DNA of 64,000 bases from Polaromonas sp. C04. GTDB lineage: Bacteria > Pseudomonadota > Gammaproteobacteria > Burkholderiales > Burkholderiaceae_C. The stretch covers positions 1 to 64,000 of the forward strand of contig NZ_MUNS01000020.1 in NCBI RefSeq assembly GCF_002002705.1. The letters are read 5' to 3'. The translations under genes and the position numbers were made by a program. The notes under the pieces were generated by a model that was not told the DNA's origin, ran no database searches, and was given only the letters and a program-made list of their open reading frames with translations. Of the stretch, positions 46,811-54,786 are shown in pieces (the stretch's first letter is position 1; each line of letters opens with the position of its first letter).

Positions 46811-47803
46811 CTCGGCGCTGGATCGTGGGGCACGGCGCTGGCCATCGGCGCCGCCAGCAACGCGCCGGCGCGGCACCGGGTCACGCTCTGGGCACGCGAT
46901 GCGGCGCAGGCGGCGAGCCTGCAGGCGCAGCGCGTCAATGCGCGCTACCTGCCGGGTATCGCGCTGCCGGATTCGCTGGACGTGTGTGCGGGGACGGTGG
47001 CTGCCGCCGTGGCGGGGCAGGACCTGGTCATCATCGCCACGCCCATGTCGGGCCTGCGCGAGCTGCTCTCCCGGCTCAAAACCTGTGCGACGCCCGTGGC
47101 CTGGCTGTGCAAGGGCTTCGAGGCCGCGCGTGCGCAGTCATTTGGGCTGCTGGCCCATGAAGTACGGGCGCAGGTTGCTCCTGATCTGATCGCGGGGGCG
47201 CTCAGCGGCCCGAGCTTTGCCATGGAGGTGGCGCGCGGCCAGCCGACCGCGCTGGTGGCCGCCAGCGAACATGCGAGCGTGCGCGACGCGCTGGTCAAGG
47301 CGTTCCACAGCGCTGCCCTGCGCGTGTATGTGAACGAAGACGTCACCGGCGTGGAGGTCGGCGGCGCGGTGAAGAACGTGCTCGCGATCGCTACCGGCCT
47401 GTGCGACGGCCTGGGCCTGGGGCTGAACGCGCGCGCCGCGCTCATCACGCGCGGCCTGGCGGAAATGACGCGCCTGGGTGTGGCCCTCGGTGCCCGGCCC
47501 GACACTTTCATGGGCCTGTCCGGTCTGGGCGACCTGGTGCTCACCGCCACGGGTGATTTGAGCCGCAACCGCCGCGTCGGCCTGCTGCTGGCACAGGGCC
47601 GCACGCTCAAGCAAGCCGTGGATTCGCTCGGCCACGTGGCCGAAGGCGTGTACTGCGCGCGCACCGTGGTACAGCGTGCCGCGCTGCTCGGCGTAGACAT
47701 GCCGATATCGCAAGGCGTGGTGGCCCTGCTGGACGGCCAGCTCAAGCCGGACGCCGCCGTCGCGGCCCTGATGGGGCGCGAACCCACGCACGAGCAGTTG
47801 TAG
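46796..47803 (+). CDS. gpsA: Glycerol-3-phosphate dehydrogenase [NAD(P)+]
   Basis: Biosynthetic enzyme of 335 residues making sn-glycerol-3-phosphate for phospholipids. The N-terminus [16 protein letters not shown] is the Rossmann motif, with [21 protein letters not shown] and [16 protein letters not shown] after it. The start codon lies inside a 56-bp repeat, and no Shine-Dalgarno sequence is evident; the family N-terminus shows the start is right. GpsA products connect with the ugp uptake operon at 9-14 kb as the synthetic route to the same metabolite. Confidence 0.95.
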   Translation: MKIVVLGAGSWGTALAIGAASNAPARHRVTLWARDAAQAASLQAQRVNARYLPGIALPDSLDVCAGTVAAAVAGQDLVIIATPMSGLRELLSRLKTCATPVAWLCKGFEAARAQSFGLLAHEVRAQVAPDLIAGALSGPSFAMEVARGQPTALVAASEHASVRDALVKAFHSAALRVYVNEDVTGVEVGGAVKNVLAIATGLCDGLGLGLNARAALITRGLAEMTRLGVALGARPDTFMGLSGLGDLVLTATGDLSRNRRVGLLLAQGRTLKQAVDSLGHVAEGVYCARTVVQRAALLGVDMPISQGVVALLDGQLKPDAAVAALMGREPTHEQL

Positions 47804-47839
47804 GGGCGCCCCCCTTTTGACACCGTTACGTTTTCAACC

Positions 47840-48703
47840 ATGACCCCCATTTTTGATTTCTCCCCCGAGCGCGTGGCCGATCTGGCCCGCGCCGACGCCG
47901 CGCGTGCATTGGCGGAAGACCTGGGCGGTGGCGACCTGACCGCTGGCCTGGTGGATGCCGGCCGCCGCGCCCGGGCCCGCGTGATCGCGCGCGAGGTCGC
48001 CGTCATCTGCGGCGCCCCCTGGGTCGAGGCCACGCTGCGCCAGGTGGAGCCGCAATTGCGCATCCACTGGCACGTGGCGGAGGGCCAGCGCTGCGGCGCC
48101 GGGCAGGTGGTGCTGGAGGTCGAAGGTCCGGCGCGCGCGCTGCTCAGTGCGGAGCGCACCGCCCTCAACTTTCTGCAATTGCTCAGCGCCGTGGCCAGCA
48201 AAACGGCCCTGTACGTGGACGCCGTGCGCGGCACGCGGGCCAGCATCGTGGATACGCGCAAGACCCTGCCGGGCCTGCGCCTGGCGCAAAAATATGCGGT
48301 GCGTACCGGCGGCGGCACGAATCACCGCATCGGCCTGTACGACGCGGTGCTGATCAAGGAAAATCACATCGCGGCGGCCGGCGGCATCCGGCCGGTGCTG
48401 CAGGCGGCGGCGCGCGTGGCGGCGCAGGCCGGCTTCGTCGAGATCGAGGTCGAGACGCTGGCGCAACTCGAGGAAGCCCTGGAGGCCGGGGCGCAAATGG
48501 TGCTGCTCGACAATATGGATTTACCCACCCTGCGCGAGGCGGTGCGCATCAACGCGGGGCGCGCGGTCCTCGAAATTTCCGGCGGCGTCACGCTGGACGG
48601 CTTGCGTGCGCTGGCCGAAACGGGGGTTGACCGCATCTCGGTTGGGGCCCTGACCAAGGACGTGAAGGCCACCGATTTTTCCATGCGCCTGCAGGAGCTG
48701 TGA
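47840..48703 (+). CDS. nadC: Nicotinate-nucleotide diphosphorylase (carboxylating)
   Basis: NAD biosynthesis enzyme of 287 residues (quinolinate phosphoribosyltransferase). It shows [16 protein letters not shown], then [12 protein letters not shown], the substrate-binding [10 protein letters not shown] and [16 protein letters not shown], and late EVEVETL/LLDNM strands. It is followed directly by nadA (stop and start overlap as TGATG). nadB lies 3 kb away on the other strand. Confidence 0.96.
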   Translation: MTPIFDFSPERVADLARADAARALAEDLGGGDLTAGLVDAGRRARARVIAREVAVICGAPWVEATLRQVEPQLRIHWHVAEGQRCGAGQVVLEVEGPARALLSAERTALNFLQLLSAVASKTALYVDAVRGTRASIVDTRKTLPGLRLAQKYAVRTGGGTNHRIGLYDAVLIKENHIAAAGGIRPVLQAAARVAAQAGFVEIEVETLAQLEEALEAGAQMVLLDNMDLPTLREAVRINAGRAVLEISGGVTLDGLRALAETGVDRISVGALTKDVKATDFSMRLQEL

Positions 48704-49809
48704 TGCGTGCCGTGGCCCCGATCATCGACGTCGAATACGAACAGCCTGCGTGCGATACGCGGCACGCCTGGGCTCGCGTGCCCGCCGAGCCCGCGCCGGC
48801 GCAGCGCGCCGCGCTGAAGGACAAGATCCGGCGCCTGCTGCGCGAGCGCAATGCCGTGATGGTGTCGCACTACTACGTGCATCCCGACCTGCAGGACCTG
48901 GCCGAGGAAACCGGCGGCATCGTCAGCGATTCGCTGGAGATGGCGCGCTTCGGGCGCGACCACGCGGCGCAGACGCTGGTGGTGTCGGGCGTGCGCTTCA
49001 TGGGCGAGACGGCCAAGATTCTCTCCCCTGAAAAGCGTGTGTTGATGCCCGACCTGGATGCGACCTGTTCGCTCGATCTGGGCTGCCCCATCGATGCCTT
49101 CAGCGCCTTTTGCGACCAGCATCCGGAGCGCACCGTGGTGGTGTACGCCAACACCAGTGCCGCCGTGAAGGCGCGCGCCGACTGGCTCGTCACGTCGAGC
49201 TGCGCGCTCGACATCGTGCGCGCGCTCAAGGACGCGGGCCACAGGATCCTGTGGGCGCCCGACAAACACCTGGGCGACTACATCCGGCGCGAGACCGGTG
49301 CCGACATGGTGTTTTGGAACGGCGCGTGTATCGTGCACGACGAGTTCAAGGCCTTCGAGCTGCAAGCCCTCAAGCGCGAGCACCCGCAGGCCAGGGTGCT
49401 GGTGCACCCCGAATCGCCGGCCGACGTGATCGCGCTGGCCGACGCCGTGGGTTCGACCTCGGCCATTCTCAAGGCCGCGCGCGAGATGGAGGCCACGGAA
49501 TTCATCGTGGCCACCGACAACGGCATGATGCACAAGCTGCGCACGCTCAACCCCGGCAAGATCTTTATTGAAGCGCCCACCGCGGGCAACAGCGCCACCT
49601 GCAAGAGTTGCGCGCACTGCCCGTGGATGGCGATGAACGGGCTGGCCGGCCTGGCCGAGGTGCTGGAGCGCGGCAGCAACGAGGTGCATGTCGATCCGGC
49701 GCTGGGCCTGCGTGCGCGCCTGCCGATCGACCGCATGCTGGCCTTTACCGCGGCGCTCAAGGGCGGGCACGATGCGGGCGCGCTGGTGCCAACCATCGGA
49801 GCGGCGTAG
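48703..49809 (+). CDS. nadA: Quinolinate synthase
   Basis: Fe-S enzyme of 368 residues that condenses iminoaspartate (made by NadB) with dihydroxyacetone phosphate. It shows [20 protein letters not shown] and the three cluster ligands in [18 protein letters not shown] and SCAHCPWM. Also typical are [12 protein letters not shown]-like [12 protein letters not shown] and [12 protein letters not shown]. The overlap with the nadC stop means translational coupling. Confidence 0.96.
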   Translation: MRAVAPIIDVEYEQPACDTRHAWARVPAEPAPAQRAALKDKIRRLLRERNAVMVSHYYVHPDLQDLAEETGGIVSDSLEMARFGRDHAAQTLVVSGVRFMGETAKILSPEKRVLMPDLDATCSLDLGCPIDAFSAFCDQHPERTVVVYANTSAAVKARADWLVTSSCALDIVRALKDAGHRILWAPDKHLGDYIRRETGADMVFWNGACIVHDEFKAFELQALKREHPQARVLVHPESPADVIALADAVGSTSAILKAAREMEATEFIVATDNGMMHKLRTLNPGKIFIEAPTAGNSATCKSCAHCPWMAMNGLAGLAEVLERGSNEVHVDPALGLRARLPIDRMLAFTAALKGGHDAGALVPTIGAA

Positions 49810-49901
49810 ATTCTCTCCCGGGGTATGTCGAAATCGGCGCTCGCCGAGCGACATTGTCAAGGCGGCGCATGGTGCGCCGTTCTGACCAGAAGGAGTTTTC
49901 C

Positions 49902-50258
49902 ATGGAATATCTGTTGCTTATCCATGCCGATCCTGCCGGGCTGCAAGCCCTGCGCGAGGCCGAACGCTCGACGGCCCTGGCGGCCTACGGCGCCTACACC
50001 CAGGCCTTGCAGACAGCCGGCGTGGCGCGCGGCGGCAACCGCCTGCGCAGCGCCGACGCCACCACCACCGTGCGCGTGCGCGGTGGCAAGACCGAAGTGC
50101 TCAATGGGCCGTTCATCGAGACGCGCGAGCAACTCGGCGGCTACTACCTGATCGACGTGCCCGACCTCGACACCGCCCTGTCCTGGGCCGCGCGCTGCCC
50201 CGGCGCCAGCCACGGCACGGTCGAGGTGCGCCCGATCTGGGCCATGGGCGAGAGCTGA
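49902..50258 (+). CDS. YCII-domain protein linked to an ECF sigma factor
   Basis: A 118-residue alpha/beta protein with the YCII/DGPF pattern: MEYLLLIHADPAGL, then VRVRGGKTEVLNGPFIETREQLGGYYLID (in part, with GPF and GGYY). Such genes precede ECF42-type sigma factors across actinobacteria and proteobacteria; the role is unknown. AAGGAG lies 7 bp before ATG. The sigma factor gene follows after 7 bp. Confidence 0.88.
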   Translation: MEYLLLIHADPAGLQALREAERSTALAAYGAYTQALQTAGVARGGNRLRSADATTTVRVRGGKTEVLNGPFIETREQLGGYYLIDVPDLDTALSWAARCPGASHGTVEVRPIWAMGES

Positions 50259-50265
50259 GCGCGCG

Positions 50266-51534
50266 GTGCCGCAGGGCAGTCTCGAAGCTTCCCGCGCGGC
50301 CGAGGACGCGGCGCGGCGCAGCTACGGCAAGCTCGTCGCCTTCCTGGCCGCGCGCACGCGCGACGTGGCCGGCGCCGAGGACGCGCTCTCGGAGGCGTTT
50401 GCCGCGGCGCTGGCCGACTGGCCGGCGCGCGGGGTGCCGGGCAATCCCGAGGCCTGGCTGCTGACCGTGGCGCGGCGCAGGATGGTCGATGCGGCCCGGC
50501 TGCGCCGGCACGACGAGGCCGCCGCCGGCTACTTCGGGTGGCTGGCTGAACTGGCCGAGCCCGAGACGGCCAATGTGGCGGAGGGGAGCCTGCCGGACCG
50601 GCGGCTGGAGCTGCTGTTCGCCTGCGCGCATCCCGGTATCGAGCCGGCGGCCCGCGCCCCGCTGATGCTGCAGACGGTGCTGGGCTTCGACGCGGCCACG
50701 ATGGCTTCGGCCTTTCTGGTTGCGCCTGCCACCATGGGCCAGCGCCTGGTGCGTGCCAAGGCCAAGATCCGGCAGGCCGGCATCGGTTTCCAGGTGCCGG
50801 AACGTGCGCACCTGCCCGAGCGGCTGGATGCGGTGCTGGAGGCGATCTATGCCGCCTATGCCGAAGGCTGGTCCGACGCCGAGGGCGCCGATCCGCGCCG
50901 CCGCAACCTGGCCGGGGAGGCTATCTGGCTGGGCCGGCTGGTCGCGGCGCTGCTGCCCGAACAGCCCGAAGCGCTGGGCCTGCTCGCGCTGATGCTGCAC
51001 GCGCATGCGCGCCGTGCGGCGCGGCGCGATGCGCAGGGCGAATACGTGCCGCTGGCCCTGCAGGACAGCGCGCGCTGGGACGGCGCCATGATCGACGAGG
51101 CCGAGGAGTTGCTGCGGCGAGCCAGCCGCCTGGAGGCACCCGGCCGCTATCAGCTGGAGGCTGCCGTGCAATCGGCCTATTGTGCGCGGCGACGCACCGG
51201 CGCTGCGCACTGGGCTGCCATCGTGCAACTCTACGAAGCGCTGCATGCGTTGACGGGCTCGCCCGTGGCCGCGCTGAACCGGGCGGTGGCGCTGGCGGAA
51301 ACACAAGGGGCCGATGCGGGCCTGAGGGCGCTGGATGCGCTGGCCGGCGATGCGCGTCTGGCCGACTATCAGCCCTACTGGGCCGCGCGCGCCGAACTGC
51401 TGGCGCGCAGCGGCGCGCCTGCGCCGGCGCTTGCCGCCTACCAGCGCGCGATCGGCCTGGAGCGCGATCCGGCCGTGCGACGGTTTCTGCAGCGCCGTGC
51501 GGCGGCGCTGGGGGTTGGCAGCGTGTCGCCGTAG
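50266..51534 (+). CDS. ECF42-like RNA polymerase sigma factor with C-terminal extension
   Basis: A 422-residue sigma factor. A region-2-like part (about 20-75: DALSEAFAAALADWPARGVP, EAWLLTVARRRMVDAARL) and a region-4 part (about 110-165) precede a long C-terminal domain. That extension (about 185-420) is helical with TPR-like repeats ending in AALAAYQRAIGLERDPAVRRFL. This plan, beside a YCII gene, is that of ECF42 factors, for which no anti-sigma factor is usual; the extension may self-regulate. The GTG start at 50266 overlaps nothing. Confidence 0.88.
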   Translation: MPQGSLEASRAAEDAARRSYGKLVAFLAARTRDVAGAEDALSEAFAAALADWPARGVPGNPEAWLLTVARRRMVDAARLRRHDEAAAGYFGWLAELAEPETANVAEGSLPDRRLELLFACAHPGIEPAARAPLMLQTVLGFDAATMASAFLVAPATMGQRLVRAKAKIRQAGIGFQVPERAHLPERLDAVLEAIYAAYAEGWSDAEGADPRRRNLAGEAIWLGRLVAALLPEQPEALGLLALMLHAHARRAARRDAQGEYVPLALQDSARWDGAMIDEAEELLRRASRLEAPGRYQLEAAVQSAYCARRRTGAAHWAAIVQLYEALHALTGSPVAALNRAVALAETQGADAGLRALDALAGDARLADYQPYWAARAELLARSGAPAPALAAYQRAIGLERDPAVRRFLQRRAAALGVGSVSP

Positions 51535-51571
51535 AAGATGGCGTTGGCGCGGGCCGGGAAATCCGGACTAC

Positions 51572-53170
51572 CTACGGCAACGGCACCAGAATGGTGGGCA
51601 ATGCAGATGTCGCCAGCGTGGGATAGTCGCGGCTGAAGTGCAGGCCGCGGCTCTCATGCCGGGCCTGCGCCGAGCGCACGATGAGTTCGGCCACCTGCAC
51701 CAGGTTGCGCAGCTCCAGCAGGTCGCGCGTGACGTGAAAAAGCCCGTAGAACTCCTGGATTTCGCTCTGCAGCAGCGCGATGCGGTGCGCCGCGCGTTCC
51801 AGCCGCTTGTTGGTGCGCACTATGCCCACGTAGTCCCACATGAAGCGGCGCAGCTCGTCCCAGTTGTGCGAGATCACCACGGTCTCGTCCGCGTCGGTCA
51901 CGCGGCTGTCGTCCCAGTTGGGGAGTGGCGGCACTGCGGGGCCGGGCGCCTGGGCAATGGCCTGCGCCGTGGCGCGTGCAAACACCATGCATTCGACCAG
52001 CGAATTGCTGGCCAGCCGGTTCGCGCCGTGCAGCCCGGTGCAGGCGACCTCACCGACGGCGTACAGGCCGGGCAGGTCGGTGCGGCCCGCCAGGTCGGTG
52101 CGCACGCCGCCACAGGTGTAGTGGGCGGCCGGCACCACCGGAATCGGCTGTTTCGAGATGTCGATGCCGAGTTCCAGGCAGCGTGCGTAAATGTTCGGGA
52201 AGTGCGCCAGGATGAACTCCAGCGGCTGGTGCGAGATGTCCAGCAGCACGCAATCGAGGCCGTGCTTTTTCATCTCGAAGTCGATCGCGCGCGCCACCAC
52301 GTCGCGCGGTGCCAGTTCGGCGCGCGCGTCGTGCTGCGGCATGAAGCGCGTGCCCCCCTTCGAGTCCGGCAGCAGCAGGCGTCCGCCTTCGCCGCGCACG
52401 GCCTCGCTGATCAGGAAGGACTTGGCGTGCGGGTGGTACAGGCAGGTCGGGTGGAACTGGATGAACTCCATGTTCTGCACCCGGCAGCCGGCGCGCCAGG
52501 CCGCGGCAATGCCGTCGCCGGTGGCCGTGTCGGGGTTGGTTGTGTAGAGGTAGACCTTGCCCGCGCCGCCGGTCGCCAGAATCGTTTGCGGTGCGCTGAA
52601 GGTCAGCACCTCGTCGGTGGCCTCGTCGAGCGCGTACAGGCCCACGCAGCGCTTGCCGGGCAGGCCGAGCCGGTCGCTGCTGATCAGGTCGACCAGCGTG
52701 TGGTTCTCGAACAGCGTGATGTTCGGTGTACGGCGCACGTGCCCGATCAGCGCCTGCTGCACGGCGGCGCCCGTGGCGTCGGTCACGTGCACGATGCGCC
52801 GCGCGCTGTGGCCGCCTTCGCGCGTCAGGTGCAGGTGGCCGTCTTCCTCGGAGAACGGCACGCCCAGTTCGCGCAGCCAGGCGATGCTTTGCGGCGCGTG
52901 CTCCACCACAAAACGGGTGGCGGCCGGATCTGACAGGCCAGCGCCCGCCACCAGCGTATCGTCCACATGCGCGTCGAAGCTGTCGCCCTCGGCCAGCACG
53001 GCGGCGATGCCGCCCTGGGCCCAGCCGCTGGAGCCGTCGCCCAACTGCCGCTTGGTGAGCACGGCCACGCGCTGCGTGGGCGCCAGGTGCAGCGCGGCGC
53101 TGAGACCCGCCAGGCCGCTGCCGACGATCAGCACGTCAAAGGAATGGGAAGTGGCGCTCATGGCGGGCAA
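51572..53170 (-). CDS. nadB: L-aspartate oxidase
   Basis: FAD enzyme of 532 residues that oxidises aspartate to iminoaspartate for NadA. It has the FAD motif VLIVGSGLAGLSAALHLA, then GSSGWAQGGIAAVL, the active-site GGHSARRIVHVTDATG and GGAGKVYLYTTNPDTATGDG (in part). Late motifs are PAAHYTCGGVRTDLAGRTD (in part) and NRLASNSLVECMVFA. It lies opposite to the nadC-nadA pair and converges on the sigma-factor gene, 37 bp apart. scpA precedes it by 20 bp on the same strand. Confidence 0.96.
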   Translation of the reverse strand: MPAMSATSHSFDVLIVGSGLAGLSAALHLAPTQRVAVLTKRQLGDGSSGWAQGGIAAVLAEGDSFDAHVDDTLVAGAGLSDPAATRFVVEHAPQSIAWLRELGVPFSEEDGHLHLTREGGHSARRIVHVTDATGAAVQQALIGHVRRTPNITLFENHTLVDLISSDRLGLPGKRCVGLYALDEATDEVLTFSAPQTILATGGAGKVYLYTTNPDTATGDGIAAAWRAGCRVQNMEFIQFHPTCLYHPHAKSFLISEAVRGEGGRLLLPDSKGGTRFMPQHDARAELAPRDVVARAIDFEMKKHGLDCVLLDISHQPLEFILAHFPNIYARCLELGIDISKQPIPVVPAAHYTCGGVRTDLAGRTDLPGLYAVGEVACTGLHGANRLASNSLVECMVFARATAQAIAQAPGPAVPPLPNWDDSRVTDADETVVISHNWDELRRFMWDYVGIVRTNKRLERAAHRIALLQSEIQEFYGLFHVTRDLLELRNLVQVAELIVRSAQARHESRGLHFSRDYPTLATSALPTILVPLP

Positions 53171-53190
53171 GACGTGGCAGGCACGGTGTT

Positions 53191-54048
53191 TCAGGTCGGC
53201 GAGTAGGCCAGGCGCACGTAAATCGGCGCGAACGCCTCGGCCTGCGTGACCTCGATCAGCATTTCCTTGGCCAGCTCGAGCAGCGCGACGAAGGTCACCA
53301 CCAGCACGGGCGCGCCCTTGGCGGGGTCGAACAGGTTTTCGAACTCCATGAACTTGCGGCCCTGCAGCTGGCGCAGCACGATGCTCATGTGCTCGCGTAC
53401 CGACAGCTCCTCGCGGCTGATCTTGTGGTGCTGTACCAGCTTGGCGCGCTTCATGATGTCGCGCCAGGCATCCTGCAAATCCACCACGTTGACGTCCGGA
53501 AAACGCGGCTGCAGCGACTGCTCGATGTAGACCTCGGCCTTGAGGAAGTCGCGGCCGAACTGCGGCATGGCATTCAGCGCGGCCGCCGCCAGCTTCATCT
53601 GCTCGTACTCGAGCAGGCGGCGCACCAGCTCGGCGCGCGGGTCTTCGGGCTCCTGGCCTTCCGCCGCCTTTTTTGGGGGCAGCAGCATGCGCGACTTGAT
53701 CTCGATCAGCATCGCCGCCATCAGCAGGTACTCGGCCGCCAGCTCCAGGTTGCGGCCGCGGATCTCGTCCACATAGGTCAGATACTGGCGCGTCAGGCCC
53801 GCCATCGGGATGTCGAGAATGTTGAAATTCTGCTTGCGGATCAGGTACAGCAGCAGGTCCAGCGGGCCCTCGAACGCCTCCAGAAACACTTCCAGCGCGT
53901 CCGGCGGGATGTACAAATCCTGCGGCATCGCAAACAGCGGCTCGCCATAGAGCCGGGCCAGCGCAACCTGGTCGATCACCTGCGGCATGGCGGCCAACTG
54001 GGCGGCGACAGCCGGCTCAAGCGCGGCGGCATCAAGGGAAGAGGTCAT
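53191..54048 (-). CDS. scpA: Segregation and condensation protein A
   Basis: Condensin kleisin subunit of 285 residues that bridges SMC heads with ScpB. The N-terminal part shows FEGPLDLLLYLIRKQNFNILDI, then AAEYLLMAAMLIEIKSRMLLP (in part) and the C-terminal winged-helix stretch FVALLELAKEMLIEVTQAE. It has an unusual Ala-rich N-terminus (about 1-35). DUF3460 lies upstream, 64 bp away across a 56-bp repeat. Confidence 0.94.
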   Translation of the reverse strand: MTSSLDAAALEPAVAAQLAAMPQVIDQVALARLYGEPLFAMPQDLYIPPDALEVFLEAFEGPLDLLLYLIRKQNFNILDIPMAGLTRQYLTYVDEIRGRNLELAAEYLLMAAMLIEIKSRMLLPPKKAAEGQEPEDPRAELVRRLLEYEQMKLAAAALNAMPQFGRDFLKAEVYIEQSLQPRFPDVNVVDLQDAWRDIMKRAKLVQHHKISREELSVREHMSIVLRQLQGRKFMEFENLFDPAKGAPVLVVTFVALLELAKEMLIEVTQAEAFAPIYVRLAYSPT

Positions 54049-54052
54049 TGAG

Positions 54053-54108
54053 TGCTATCAGATGAGTAGCTATCAGCGTAGGCCCCGTATGGGCTACAGG
54101 CTGATTTG
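54053..54108 (+). repeat. 56-bp palindrome-bearing repeat, full copy (copy 10)
   Basis: TGCTAT-N8-TAGC core, CGTA at element positions 25-28, GGGCTACAGG at 39-48 and GATTTG at the end; gapless against copy 2. It lies between the scpA start and the DUF3460 stop. Confidence 0.85.
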
Positions 54109-54112
54109 TTGC

Positions 54113-54319
54113 TCATCCGTTGTCGGTCAGGTAGACGTAGGGTTTTTGCGGCACCTGGGCCTGGCGGTACTCGGCCCAGGCGCTGCGGTCCACGTTTTTG
54201 TCCCACAGGAGCGCACGCCCGGCCAGCTGGCGCGCTTCCAGGTTGGGTTTTGCGGTCTTCAGTTGCTCAATGAACTGGGTGATTTCGGATTGGTAATCGG
54301 GACGACGAAAAATGGACAT
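54113..54319 (-). CDS. DUF3460 family protein
   Basis: The 68-residue soluble protein begins MSIFRRPDYQSEITQFIEQL and continues with RQLAGRALLWDKNVDRS and PQKPYVYLTDNG. This is the DUF3460 family of betaproteobacteria, of unknown function and usually found near scpA or panC. The start at 54319 matches the family N-terminus; a longer start 174 bp upstream would add an unrelated Cys-rich stretch. Confidence 0.87.
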   Translation of the reverse strand: MSIFRRPDYQSEITQFIEQLKTAKPNLEARQLAGRALLWDKNVDRSAWAEYRQAQVPQKPYVYLTDNG

Positions 54320-54459
54320 GGACTGGACCTCTTTGTGTGATTTTACCGGGGCGGGGCATACCGTTCGCCCTGAGCCAACCAAGGGGCATTCAGCGCAAGA
54401 ACCCAATCGCGCGTGTCCGCATGCGGCATTTGGTGCGCGTGAATCGCATGAGATACACT

Positions 54460-54486
54460 TACAATGCGCTGCATATGGTAATTGTA
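54460..54486 (+). promoter_or_regulatory. Candidate operator for the ribbon-helix-helix / hydrogenase-like operon
   Basis: Inverted repeat TACAAT-N15-ATTGTA, 18 bp before the ribbon-helix-helix gene start, in an AT-rich patch unlike the surrounding sequence. It may be bound by that gene's product, which would then be autoregulatory. No binding data exist. Confidence 0.35.
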
Positions 54487-54504
54487 TTGTCATAATGAGG
54501 TCCC

Positions 54505-54783
54505 ATGGAACTCAAGACTGCACGGCTCACGCTGCTCATTGATCCGAACAAGAAGGTGGCGTTCGAGCGTCTTTGCGCTCAGCAGGATCTGACGCCGTCG
54601 CAGGTGGTGCGGCAGCTTATTCGCGACTACTTGGCCCAGCACGGGGTCCAGTACGTGGGCAGTGGGCTGATCGCGAGCGAGTCTCCACCCGCCGCCGATG
54701 TCGCTCCGCCCGGGACGAAGCCGCCTTCGAGGCACGGTGCCCCGGTTCCCGGCAAACGGCGTACGGGGCTCAAAGGTAGCTGA
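54505..54783 (+). CDS. Ribbon-helix-helix (CopG-like) DNA-binding protein
   Basis: The 92-residue protein has an N-terminal ribbon-helix-helix fold: strand TARLTLLID (about 5-13), helix KKVAFERLCAQQ, turn DLTPSQ and helix VVRQLIRDYLAQHG. A disordered Pro/Ala/Ser-rich tail ends in a basic KRRTGLKGS. RHH proteins dimerise and bind inverted repeats. It is 3 bp upstream of the large hydrogenase-like operon and may control it; the basic tail could aid DNA binding. GAGG lies 6 bp before ATG. Confidence 0.8.
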   Translation: MELKTARLTLLIDPNKKVAFERLCAQQDLTPSQVVRQLIRDYLAQHGVQYVGSGLIASESPPAADVAPPGTKPPSRHGAPVPGKRRTGLKGS

Positions 54784-54786
54784 GCT

